Assembly: GCA_031553505.1 (NCBI GenBank)
Contig: JAVBLP010000004.1
Location: 62,001 to 126,000 of the forward strand
Source of the DNA: JAVBLP01 sp031553505
Lineage (GTDB): Bacteria; Elusimicrobiota; Endomicrobiia; Endomicrobiales; Endomicrobiaceae
DNA length: 64,000 bases
Direction of reading: 5' to 3'
Within the stretch, counting starts at the first letter, position 1. Each line of letters starts with the position of its first letter. Made by a program: the position numbers and the translations under genes. This document shows, in pieces, positions 43,864 to 52,540 of the stretch. The notes under the pieces were generated by a model, which was not told the DNA's origin, did no database searches, and was given only the letters and a program-made list of their open reading frames with translations.

Positions 43864-45051
43864 CTATATTTCATTAACCGGAAAGTATCCGGTTTTTCTG
43901 ATAATTTCCTGCCCTTCCGCTGACAGTATCCATTTTATCATTTTTTTTACATTTTGGTTCTTACTGCCTGCCGTAACGGCATAAAATTCCGCGGTTAAGG
44001 GATATTTATTATCTGCTATGTTTGCTTCGGACGGATAAATGCCGCCGATTTCAAGAATTTTTATATTTTCCTCATGCATCATCCCAAGCAGAAAAAACCT
44101 GAAAGAAAACCCTATCGCCCCTCCGTAGTTCTGATAATCCGCCACGCGCCGCACAATACCGCCCATGCCTGCCGGTACGTCCCGGTGAGGCGCTTTCATT
44201 ATTGTATCGCCATACATCAATTTTTGCAGAGCTGTCTGGCTGCCGCTTCCTTCCGGCCGCTGGAAAGCCCTTATCTTTCTGTATCTTCCCCCGACTTCTT
44301 TCCAATTTTTTATTCTGTCAGCGTAAATATCTTTTATCTGCAGTAGAGTTAAAGAGCTGACCGGGTTTTTTCGATTAACAAAAAATACAAAAGCTTCTTT
44401 TCCTATAGGGGTCATATTCAGCGTTACGCCCGCTTTTTTCGCGTCGTCCAGCTGTTTTTGCGACGGGGGAGAAACAAAAATTATGTCGGCCTTTCCTTTT
44501 ATGAGGTTTTCATAGGCGTTTGCGGTATTATTGCACTGGATATATTTATTATAATATTTTTCACCGTTTATAAAAATATATTGTTTTAAATCCGGATTTA
44601 AAGCTTCAGCAAAAGCGCCGTACACTGGGTACAAAGCGGAAGAACCGTCCAAAACGGGGAAGTCATTTTTTATTACAATAGAAGCGGATTTATCGAGCAA
44701 TGTTCTTTTTTCGCCGTGAAACGGGGCGTAATCGGAAAGGTCAACATCCTGTATAGAAACTGTCGGGACGGTGTCCTGATATGCCTGATATCCGTTACGC
44801 ACAGCGATTGAGGCAGCGGCAAGCAGAACAAACGCTACGCCTATAATGACTATAACCCTTCTCTTTGATGACCAAAACAGAAACATTATGTAAAGGACAA
44901 CTAGTATTAATGCCGCTGCCGGCGCAAAAACGGCGTAAAACTTTTCTCCCGCAAACAGCGAAAGGAGCACCGCCGCGTAAGATGTGACGCTCAAAAAAGA
45001 GAGCCCTAGCACCAATAAAAATACTTTTAAAATAACTTTTCTGGTTTTCAT
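43864..45051 (-). CDS. PstS-like phosphate-binding domain fused to an N-terminal membrane region
   Basis: 395 aa. Three hydrophobic helices occupy residues 8-90, then a periplasmic binding-protein domain of the phosphate type: FPVLDGSSALYPVYGAFAE, NTANAYENLIKGKADIIFVSPPS, KEAFVFFVNRKNPVSSLTLLQIKDIYADRIKNWKEVGG and FQRPEGSGSQTALQ, which are PstS landmarks. In ordinary Pst systems the binder is soluble or lipid-anchored and encoded with pstCAB; none are here. The membrane part may be a sensor or anchor. Its ATG overlaps the stop of the preceding dehydrogenase (ATGA). Stop codon is TAG. Confidence 0.8.
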   Translation of the reverse strand: MKTRKVILKVFLLVLGLSFLSVTSYAAVLLSLFAGEKFYAVFAPAAALILVVLYIMFLFWSSKRRVIVIIGVAFVLLAAASIAVRNGYQAYQDTVPTVSIQDVDLSDYAPFHGEKRTLLDKSASIVIKNDFPVLDGSSALYPVYGAFAEALNPDLKQYIFINGEKYYNKYIQCNNTANAYENLIKGKADIIFVSPPSQKQLDDAKKAGVTLNMTPIGKEAFVFFVNRKNPVSSLTLLQIKDIYADRIKNWKEVGGRYRKIRAFQRPEGSGSQTALQKLMYGDTIMKAPHRDVPAGMGGIVRRVADYQNYGGAIGFSFRFFLLGMMHEENIKILEIGGIYPSEANIADNKYPLTAEFYAVTAGSKNQNVKKMIKWILSAEGQEIIRKTGYFPVNEI

Positions 45052-46109
45052 TTTATCATCTGTTTTAATAATTCGTCATTTTCGATAAAATCTTCCGCTT
45101 TTTTTAAAGACTCGTTTTCGGAAAGCACGGTGTAATAGTTTTCTTTTACTTGCGGGGCATACTGCAAAGCCTTTACAAAATCCCTTTTATCAAACGGATT
45201 TGCGCTAACAAAAGAGGCAAAACCTGAATTTTCAAGGAAATTTTTTATCTCTTCCGCTCTGTTATCCTGAAGCAATGCGCATAAATAAGCGGCTGTGCCT
45301 ACCTGCAAACCATGCATTTTGGGTTTTTGTGGCAAATAATCTAATGCGTGCGATATTAAATGCTCGCTGCCGCTTGCAGGGCGGGAAGAGCCGGCAATTT
45401 CCATGGCTATGCCGCTTAAAACCAAAGAATTTACGAGTTTTGAGTAGAACTCGCCGGAATCAAACTTCTTTTCCGCTCCGGCATAATATAATGCCTCCAA
45501 AGAGTTATACGCAAGCATTGCGGCAAAATCATTATAATCGCTGAGTTTTTTGTTAAAAGCCTGTTTCCAGTCCCACAAAGCAGTAACTTTAGATATCATG
45601 TCTCCGATTCCGGAAAAAAACATTTCTTTAGGCGCGCTTGCGATGATATCTAAATCGGCAACTACGCCGTAAGGGATGTTCGCCTGTACGCTTTTTCTTT
45701 TGCCTTCCACAAGCAGCGAAGCGCCGGGGCTGCAAAAACCGTCATTTGAAACAGATGTCGGCACGCTTATAAACGGCAGCCGCAAAGTATGCGCGCAGTA
45801 CTTGCTGTAATCAAGCGATTTGCCGCCGCCAATGCCTATGATAACATCCGCCCCTTGCGGCACTTTAAACGCCGTGTGTATTATGTTTTCAATATTAATA
45901 TCAGATATAAAATCTTTGCGTACTATTTCAATTCCATGCTCTTTAAAGCCGGAATAAAGTTTATCCGCAACTATGTTTTCTATGCCTTCGCTGAAAAACA
46001 GCGCGGTTTTAAAATACTTCCTGTCAAAAAGATACTTGCCTATTTTGGCGGTCTTTCCGCAGCCGATTTTTAAAAGCGAGGGTATGCTTATTTCTTTATT
46101 TAACGCCAC
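45048..46109 (-). CDS. Glycerol-1-phosphate dehydrogenase-like enzyme (AraM/EgsA family)
   Basis: 353 aa metal-dependent alcohol dehydrogenase fold. Family enzymes reduce dihydroxyacetone phosphate to sn-glycerol-1-phosphate, the archaeal-type lipid backbone, also used by some bacteria. Markers: GIGGGKSLDYSKYCA, PTSVSNDGFCSPGASLL, VVADLDIIASAPKEMFFSGIGDMISKVTALWDWK (metal Asp) and GSEHLISHALDY plus HGLQVGT with the metal-binding His residues. GTG at 46109 is preferred over the longer TTG frame because AGAGG lies 5 nt before it. It overlaps the PstS-like gene and follows a HAD phosphatase by 73 bp. Confidence 0.82.
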   Translation of the reverse strand: MALNKEISIPSLLKIGCGKTAKIGKYLFDRKYFKTALFFSEGIENIVADKLYSGFKEHGIEIVRKDFISDINIENIIHTAFKVPQGADVIIGIGGGKSLDYSKYCAHTLRLPFISVPTSVSNDGFCSPGASLLVEGKRKSVQANIPYGVVADLDIIASAPKEMFFSGIGDMISKVTALWDWKQAFNKKLSDYNDFAAMLAYNSLEALYYAGAEKKFDSGEFYSKLVNSLVLSGIAMEIAGSSRPASGSEHLISHALDYLPQKPKMHGLQVGTAAYLCALLQDNRAEEIKNFLENSGFASFVSANPFDKRDFVKALQYAPQVKENYYTVLSENESLKKAEDFIENDELLKQMIK

Positions 46110-46182
46110 TAAAACCTCTAACAATTATTTTGTATTTGCTATGCAAAAGCTTTTAATTCTGTTTCACAGCTATTGTTCATTG

Positions 46183-46839
46183 TTATTTGTAAATTGTCTT
46201 TATGTATTTTATTATATCGCCAAAACCGCCAAATTGTAAAGTTTGTATGCCCTGCTCTTTGCAAAGGCCCAATAAAATGCCTTTGGCGAATACCGCGTCA
46301 GCTGTTCTTGCCGCTTTAATGTCCGGCCTGCCGTCACCTGCGTAGATGGTAAAAAAGCCCTGTTGCTTTAAATGTTGAACAAGCGCGTCCTTGGATACGC
46401 CGGCGTCTTTGCTATAGAAAGGGCTGCCCGGAGCGGGTGGAGTAACTTTAAAACCCGTTTGCGGAGAGTATTCGCCTTTGTTGGAAAGAAGCGTAATATT
46501 ATATTTTTTTATATATTCCGGAATTCTTTTTAATATGTAGTAGTCCATGCCCGCGCTGCAGATATAAACGGGAATTTCCAGCTTTTTGCACAGTTCAAGC
46601 GTTTCCGGAAATTGCGGGTCTATTTCAATGCTTTCTATAAACTTATCAAGCTCGTTTTGCGGTATGCGCACTTTCGCAAATATACGGCTTAACGCTTCAA
46701 CGTGCGTTATTTTGCCGGCAAGATAATCATCCCAGGGTTTTATATCTTCCCTGGTAAGCAGGCGGTCAATAACCATATTAAAAAAATCCTCTTTGGAAAT
46801 CGTTCCGTCAAAATCGGAAATTAAAGCTGTTTTGGGCAT
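46183..46839 (-). CDS. HAD-superfamily phosphatase (MtnX/SerB-like)
   Basis: 218 aa. HAD motif I DFDGTISKEDFF (nucleophile Asp at residue 9), motif II ICSAGMDYY (Ser, about 94) and motif III/IV with Lys and GDGRPDIKAA (about 168). Size and cap resemble MtnX (HK-MTPenyl-1-P phosphatase) and phosphoserine phosphatase-like enzymes. The MtnX role is not supported by neighbours; as it precedes the glycerol-1-phosphate dehydrogenase-like gene it could act on a sugar or polyol phosphate. Substrate uncertain. Confidence 0.8.
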   Translation of the reverse strand: MPKTALISDFDGTISKEDFFNMVIDRLLTREDIKPWDDYLAGKITHVEALSRIFAKVRIPQNELDKFIESIEIDPQFPETLELCKKLEIPVYICSAGMDYYILKRIPEYIKKYNITLLSNKGEYSPQTGFKVTPPAPGSPFYSKDAGVSKDALVQHLKQQGFFTIYAGDGRPDIKAARTADAVFAKGILLGLCKEQGIQTLQFGGFGDIIKYIKTIYK

Positions 46840-46976
46840 TTTATTTCTCTTTTTTTAAACATTTTTTCAATAAAATCTTTTGTAGCTTGCTCATTTCTAA
46901 ATATGTAACATTAGCTAGCATTGCACCGTTCAATCATTTTATTACTCCGCGCTAAATTTGAAAATATTTGACGGAT

Positions 46977-47013
46977 AAAAAAGCCCTGAGGTTTTTGCCT
47001 CAGGGCTTTTTGG
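46977..47013 (-). terminator. Terminator after gyrA
   Basis: AAAAAGCCCTGAGG and CCTCAGGGCTTTTT, a perfect inverted repeat with six-base loop and a T run on the minus strand, placed directly after the gyrA stop. The remaining gap 46840-46976 shows no gene. Confidence 0.93.
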
Positions 47014-47014
47014 A

Positions 47015-49543
47015 TTATTCTTTATCGTCTTCCGGTTTGGCTTTCTCAACGGCGTCTTGAGCTTCGCCGCCTTCCTCGTCTTTAACCACCGAGGCCAACG
47101 CCGCGACTTTGTCGCCGTCACCGAGTTTTACTAAACGCACGCCCTGGGTGTTTCTGCCTATTACGGAGATGCTGTCCACTCTCAAGCGTATCGTTATGCC
47201 GTCCTGCGTCATTATCATTACTTCTTCGCCTTTATTTGCTTTTTTAATGCCTATCACTTTCCCGTTTCTTTCGGTAGCCTGCATATTTATAACGCCGTGG
47301 CCGCCGCGCTTCTGCAGCCTGTATTTGTCTATTTCGGTGCGTTTGCCGTAGCCGTTTTCAGAAACCGATAGGAACACGTCGTCTTTGCATAATACTTCCA
47401 TGCCGATGACTTCATCGTCTTTTTCAAGGTCTATGCCTCTTACGCCCATTCCGGCTCTGCCGATCGCGCGGACGTCGCTTTCTTTAAACCTTATGCCGAT
47501 GCCGTTTTTCGTGGCTATTATAACTTCCGGGTTGCCGCAGATTGCCTTAACTTCGGTCAATATGTCGCCGTCTTCAAGCTTGATCGCAATTATACCGCCT
47601 TTTCTGGGGTTGGAAAACTCCGTAAGCGCGATTTTTTTGATTGTGCCGTTTCTTGTGCACATTAACAAATATTCGTCTTTAATTTCTTTCTCGTTTATAG
47701 ATCTGAAAGCTATCGCCGCGGTAATTTTTTCTTCAGGAGCAAGCTGTAAAAGGTTTACGATTGCTTTTCCTTTAGAAGTGCGCACGCCTTCCGGTATTTC
47801 GTAAGCCCTCATCCAGTACAATCTTCCCCTCGTTGTGAAGAAGAACATATAAGAATGCGAGCTTGTTATGAAGAGTTTTTCGACAAAATCTTCTTCTTTC
47901 GTGTTCATCGCGGTTATGCCGCGGCCGCCCCTGTGCTGCGCTTTGTACGTATCGAGCGGTATGCGTTTGATGTAGCCGGCGTGAGACATTGTAATCGCGA
48001 CTTCTTCTTCCTGGATAAGGTCTTCAATGTTAAAGTCCGCTTCCGCTGCCTGAATCTGCGATTTTCTTTTATCGCCGTAATCCTTTTTAAGCCCGATCGT
48101 TTCTTCTTTAATGATAGCCAGAATCTTTTTAGGGTCGGCAAGGATGGAACGGAGTTTTTCGATAAGTTTTATGAGTTCAAGGTATTCGTTTTCAATAGCT
48201 TCCCTTTCAAGCCCGGTCAGCTGGTGGAGCCTCATTTCCAAAATGGCGTCAGCCTGAATTTTTGAAAGTTTGAACTTCGTCATCAATTGTTCGCGCGCTT
48301 CTTCTTTATCTTTAGCGGCCCTGATGATTTTTACGACAGCGTCAATATTTTCTACCGCTATCTTTAAACCTTCTAAAATGTGCGCTCTTGCTTCCGCTTT
48401 TTGTAATTCAAATTTGGTACGCCTTGTTACAACAGTTTTTCTGTGCTCTATATGATGACCGAGAATTTCTTTTATGTTCATCACTTTCGGGCGGTTGTTT
48501 ACAAGCGCAAGCATTATAACGCCGAAAGACGACTGCATCTGCGTGAGTTTAAAAAGCTGGTTTAACACAACCTGCGCGTTGCCGTCCCTTTTGATTTCAA
48601 TAACTATTCGTATGCCGTCACGGTCCGACTCGTCGCGCAAATCTGAAATGCCGTCGATTTTTTTATCTTTTACGAGCTCGGCAATCGAAATTATAAGGTT
48701 TGCCTTGTTTACCTGGTAAGGAATTTCATTAACGATGATGGCTTCCCTGCCGTTTTTGTACTCTTCTATTTCGGCCTTCGCCCTCATTTTTATGGAGCCT
48801 CTGCCTTTTTCTAAATAATCCTTAATGCCGCCCCTGCCCAAAATTATGGCGCCGGTAGGAAAATCCGGCCCTTTAATATGTTTCATAATTTCGGATATCG
48901 GCAGTTCCGGGTCGTCTATCAAAGCGACAGTCGCGTCGCAGACTTCGCCCAAATTATGCGTCGGGACATTTGTCGCCATACCTACGGCTATACCCTGCGA
49001 GCCGTTTATCAAAAGGCTGGGAAGTTTTGAAGGAAGAACTACCGGTTCTTTTAATGAACCGTCATAGTTAGGCATAAAATCAACAGTATTTTTATCGAGG
49101 TCGGCAAGCATTTCGTCGGTGATAGATTCCATGCGGGCTTCGGTATAACGCATCGCCGCGGCGCCGTCGCCGTCTATACTGCCGAAATTTCCCTGTCCGT
49201 CAACCATCGGGTAACGCAATGACCAGTCCTGCGCCATACGTACCATCGATTCGTAAATAGCGGAGTCGCCGTGCGGATGATACTTACCCATAACGTCACC
49301 CACGACCCTCGCGGATTTTTTATATGCGGTGCCGTGCTTCATGCCCATTTCTTTCATGGTATAAAGTATGCGCCTGTGAATCGGTTTTAAACCGTCGCGT
49401 ACGTCCGGCAAAGCTCTTCCCACGATAACGCTCATCGCGTAATCGATGTAAGACGTTTTCATTTCATCTTCAATGTTTCTGGGAAGTATATTAGCTTCGG
49501 CTACTTCCGTTTCTTCCTGTTTCTTTTTATCTTTTTCTGCCAT
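47015..49543 (-). CDS. gyrA: DNA gyrase subunit A
   Basis: 842 aa. Cuts and rejoins DNA in the gyrase complex. Catalytic Tyr in AAMRYTEARM (about residue 127) within the winged-helix domain; the QRDR region is HPHGDSAIYESMVRMAQDWSLRYP. Coiled-coil gate in residues about 340-500. C-terminal beta-pinwheel begins with the gyrase box QHRGGRG (His in place of the second canonical Arg position) and ends in a Glu/Asp-rich tail as in true gyrases. GGATACC upstream of the ATG. It follows gyrB by 24 bp. Confidence 0.97.
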   Translation of the reverse strand: MAEKDKKKQEETEVAEANILPRNIEDEMKTSYIDYAMSVIVGRALPDVRDGLKPIHRRILYTMKEMGMKHGTAYKKSARVVGDVMGKYHPHGDSAIYESMVRMAQDWSLRYPMVDGQGNFGSIDGDGAAAMRYTEARMESITDEMLADLDKNTVDFMPNYDGSLKEPVVLPSKLPSLLINGSQGIAVGMATNVPTHNLGEVCDATVALIDDPELPISEIMKHIKGPDFPTGAIILGRGGIKDYLEKGRGSIKMRAKAEIEEYKNGREAIIVNEIPYQVNKANLIISIAELVKDKKIDGISDLRDESDRDGIRIVIEIKRDGNAQVVLNQLFKLTQMQSSFGVIMLALVNNRPKVMNIKEILGHHIEHRKTVVTRRTKFELQKAEARAHILEGLKIAVENIDAVVKIIRAAKDKEEAREQLMTKFKLSKIQADAILEMRLHQLTGLEREAIENEYLELIKLIEKLRSILADPKKILAIIKEETIGLKKDYGDKRKSQIQAAEADFNIEDLIQEEEVAITMSHAGYIKRIPLDTYKAQHRGGRGITAMNTKEEDFVEKLFITSSHSYMFFFTTRGRLYWMRAYEIPEGVRTSKGKAIVNLLQLAPEEKITAAIAFRSINEKEIKDEYLLMCTRNGTIKKIALTEFSNPRKGGIIAIKLEDGDILTEVKAICGNPEVIIATKNGIGIRFKESDVRAIGRAGMGVRGIDLEKDDEVIGMEVLCKDDVFLSVSENGYGKRTEIDKYRLQKRGGHGVINMQATERNGKVIGIKKANKGEEVMIMTQDGITIRLRVDSISVIGRNTQGVRLVKLGDGDKVAALASVVKDEEGGEAQDAVEKAKPEDDKE

Positions 49544-49567
49544 TTCGGTATCCTTTATTTAAAGAAA

Positions 49568-52057
49568 TTATATATCGAGATTTTTAACGTCAAGCGCGTG
49601 GGTCTGGATAAACGCCCTTCTCGGTTCTACCTGGTCGCCCATCAATGTCGTAAATATCCTGTCGGTTTCAACTGCGTCTTCAAGCTTAACCTGCAAAAGT
49701 TTTCTGTTGGCTTTATCCATCGTTGTTTCCCAAAGCTGCCCGGGGTTCATTTCACCAAGGCCTTTGTATCTTTGTATTGTAGCGCCTTTGTTGCCGAGTT
49801 CTCTGATGGTATCCACAAGTTCAACGGTAGAATTAAGATCGTGGAAATCGCCCTGCGCTTTTTTGGCAACGTCCTGCAGCCTGTAAACCGGCTTTGTGTG
49901 CGCTTCGCCGTAATGGTCTAAATGCAAACCTTCGCCTTCAAGCTGGTCCGCGAGTTTATCCATTCTGGGAAGCTCCCACAAATCTTTATATTCAGGTATT
50001 ACGTCTTCCAGCTGCATATTTTCGGTAATTTCGGCAAGCTCTCCCTGCGACGCGAGAAGTTCGCGGCGTTTGGCGAGAAGCGCGTCTTTAAACTCTTTCC
50101 ACTCTTTATCGGAATAGATATATTTGCCAATTCCTTCCTGATAAGTAACGTACATCGGAAGTTTGCCGTCTTCGCGGGTTTTCTTTTCGCCTCTAAGCTT
50201 CAGGTACTCTTTCCAGGAAACGCCTTTCTTTTTAATTTTTCTGATAAGCGTGTCTAATTCGCTGATATTTGCGACTATGCGGCGGAGCTCTTTTTCATCA
50301 ACGACTTTTAGCTCTTTGCCTTCGCTCATCAAAACGAGTTCCAAGCCGTCCAAAGCCTGCGTAAATAAAAACTTATCAAGCTCTTCTTCGCTGTCCAGAT
50401 ACATTTCTTTTTTATTTTTCTTTACTTTATAAAGCGGCGGCTGCGCTATGTAAATGTAACCTTTGTCTATTAACTGCGGCATGTGGCGGTAGAAAAATGT
50501 CAGCAGAAGCGTCCTGATATGCGCGCCGTCAACGTCGGCATCGGTCATAATTATTATTTTGTGGTAGCGGGCTTTTTCTATGTTAAAGTCCTGGTCGTCT
50601 TTGCCTATGCCCGTTCCGATAGCCGTAATTAATGATTTTATGGTGTCGCTTGCGAACATCTTTGTAATTCTCGCCCTTTCAACGTTTAAAATTTTTCCTC
50701 TTAAAGGAAGAATCGCCTGGAAAGTTCTATCTCTGCCCTGTTTTGCCGAGCCTCCTGCGGAATCTCCTTCTACGATAAAAAGTTCGGTTTTCTGAGGGTC
50801 TCTTTCAGAGCAGTCAGCGAGTTTGCCTGGAAGTGCCGCGGAATCCAAAGCGCCTTTGCGCCTTGTCATTTCCCTTGCTTTTCTGGCGGCTTCCCTCGCT
50901 TCCGCCGCGTTAACCGCTTTTTCCAAAATCTGTTTTGCAATTCCGGGATTTTCTTCCAAAAATGTCGTAAGCGCGTCGCCTACTACGGATTTTGTTATGC
51001 CTTCAACTTCAGAGTTGCCAAGTTTTGTTTTTGTCTGGCCTTCAAACTGCGGGTTTGGCACTTTCGTGGAAACAACGGCGGTTAAACCTTCGCGCACGTC
51101 TTCGCCCGAAAGCGTCAATGTTTTAGATTTGGAAAGCTCATTTTTCTTTATGTAGTCGTTTACCGCTCTTGTCAAAGCCGAACGGAAACCTGAAAGATGC
51201 GTGCCGCCTTCTATTGTGTTAATGTTATTAACGAACGTAAAAATCTGTTCATTGTAAGAATCGTTGTACTGCATCGCTATTTCTATGTTAACGCCGTCTT
51301 TTTCTTTTGTGAAATAAATCGGGTCTTTATTGATGACGTTTTTGTTGGCGTTAAGATACTGCACAAACGTTTTAATGCCGCCGTCATAATCGAATATATG
51401 CTCTTTATCATCCCTTTCATCGGAAATTCTGATATGCGTGCCGGCATTCAAAAACGCAAGTTCCCTTAAACGGTTTGTAAGCGTGTCAAAAGAGTAAGTG
51501 GTTACGGTAAAAATTTCCGGATCCGGGAGGAACGTTATTTTGGTGCCCCGTTCTTCGGTTTTGCCCGCAATTTTTACGTCAGCCAAAGGCTTGCCCTGCG
51601 AATATTCCTGTTTGTAAATTTTGCCGTCGCGATAAACTTCAACTTCAAATTTTATGCTTAAAGCGTTTACGCACGAAACGCCCACTCCGTGAAGGCCGCC
51701 CGAAACTTTATAAGAGTTTTTATCGAACTTTCCTCCGGCGTGAAGTTTTGTAAGCACGATTTCAAGAGCGGATTTGCCTTTAAACTTCGGGTCAGGATGC
51801 GGGTCACCGGGAATACCGCGGCCGTCGTCCAAAACCGTTATAGAGTTGTCGGGATGTATCGTAACGTCGATATTTTTGCAGTAACCCGCAAGCACTTCGT
51901 CTATTGAGTTATCAACAACTTCGTACACCAAATGATGAAGACCCGTCGTGCCCGTAGAACCTATGTACATAGCCGGTCTTTTGCGGACTGCTTCGAGGCC
52001 TTCTAAAATTTGGATTTTCGAGGCGTCATAACTGTCTTGCTTAATTTCTTCTGCCAT
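49568..52057 (-). CDS. gyrB: DNA gyrase subunit B
   Basis: 829 aa, longer than the usual 640 because of an insert of about 170 residues in the C-terminal TOPRIM tail (about residues 570-740), the type seen in many Gram-negative gyrases. GHKL ATPase: VDNSIDEVLAGYC, LDDGRGIPGD, GGLHGVGVSCVNALS; TOPRIM: EGDSAGGSAKQGRDR and DADVDGAHIRTLLLTFFYR; C-terminus RYKGLGEMNPGQLWETTMD. GGAGC precedes the ATG. Position after dciA and dnaN is the standard origin order except that recF is missing. Confidence 0.97.
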   Translation of the reverse strand: MAEEIKQDSYDASKIQILEGLEAVRKRPAMYIGSTGTTGLHHLVYEVVDNSIDEVLAGYCKNIDVTIHPDNSITVLDDGRGIPGDPHPDPKFKGKSALEIVLTKLHAGGKFDKNSYKVSGGLHGVGVSCVNALSIKFEVEVYRDGKIYKQEYSQGKPLADVKIAGKTEERGTKITFLPDPEIFTVTTYSFDTLTNRLRELAFLNAGTHIRISDERDDKEHIFDYDGGIKTFVQYLNANKNVINKDPIYFTKEKDGVNIEIAMQYNDSYNEQIFTFVNNINTIEGGTHLSGFRSALTRAVNDYIKKNELSKSKTLTLSGEDVREGLTAVVSTKVPNPQFEGQTKTKLGNSEVEGITKSVVGDALTTFLEENPGIAKQILEKAVNAAEAREAARKAREMTRRKGALDSAALPGKLADCSERDPQKTELFIVEGDSAGGSAKQGRDRTFQAILPLRGKILNVERARITKMFASDTIKSLITAIGTGIGKDDQDFNIEKARYHKIIIMTDADVDGAHIRTLLLTFFYRHMPQLIDKGYIYIAQPPLYKVKKNKKEMYLDSEEELDKFLFTQALDGLELVLMSEGKELKVVDEKELRRIVANISELDTLIRKIKKKGVSWKEYLKLRGEKKTREDGKLPMYVTYQEGIGKYIYSDKEWKEFKDALLAKRRELLASQGELAEITENMQLEDVIPEYKDLWELPRMDKLADQLEGEGLHLDHYGEAHTKPVYRLQDVAKKAQGDFHDLNSTVELVDTIRELGNKGATIQRYKGLGEMNPGQLWETTMDKANRKLLQVKLEDAVETDRIFTTLMGDQVEPRRAFIQTHALDVKNLDI

Positions 52058-52098
52058 TTTTGCTCCTATATTTTTAAAATTTTTTGTTGCGGAAAAAT

Positions 52099-52422
52099 CT
52101 AAACAATCTTAATTTTAATGTCTTTAATTTTGTTGCTGCCGATATACTGGTTAAGCTTTTTTATTATTTCTTTTTTGCGGATAGTAACTTCGTGAAGCGC
52201 AGTGCTGTACTGCGTCTCGGCAAAAATTACGCCGTTTTTGTATCCGCTTATCCCAACATTGTCCACGCCGACTTCTTTATCCCATACTTTAGAAACGGCA
52301 AAAAAATTTTCGTCTAAACCAAGTGTTTTTTTTAAAGCTTCCATGATTTGGGAAACTTCGGTAAGGTTAGACTTGCGTTCCGTCTTGTAGGGTTTTCTTT
52401 TTTCCTGTATATACCGGGTCAT
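52099..52422 (-). CDS. dciA: DUF721/DciA-type replicative helicase operator
   Basis: 107 aa from the ATG at 52422; the frame is open to 52497 and the true start is unclear since no ribosome-binding site is well placed. The conserved DUF721 features are present: a helix LTEVSQIMEALKKTLGLDENFFAVSKVWDKEVG, then GVIFAETQYSTALHEVTIRKKEIIKKLNQYIG, i.e. the strand-and-helix with L/ALHE before KxxIIxxLN. DciA loads or regulates DnaB helicase. Placement between dnaN and gyrB agrees with this. Confidence 0.75.
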   Translation of the reverse strand: MTRYIQEKRKPYKTERKSNLTEVSQIMEALKKTLGLDENFFAVSKVWDKEVGVDNVGISGYKNGVIFAETQYSTALHEVTIRKKEIIKKLNQYIGSNKIKDIKIKIV

Positions 52423-52540
52423 AATTTTTATTAAGCTGCATAAATACTTATAAAACATAGATTCTGCGTCTTTGGAAACAAAGTTTCCTCCGCGCAAAAT
52501 GACAAACTTGTGTTACCGCAGCACTCTTATTAAACGCCTT

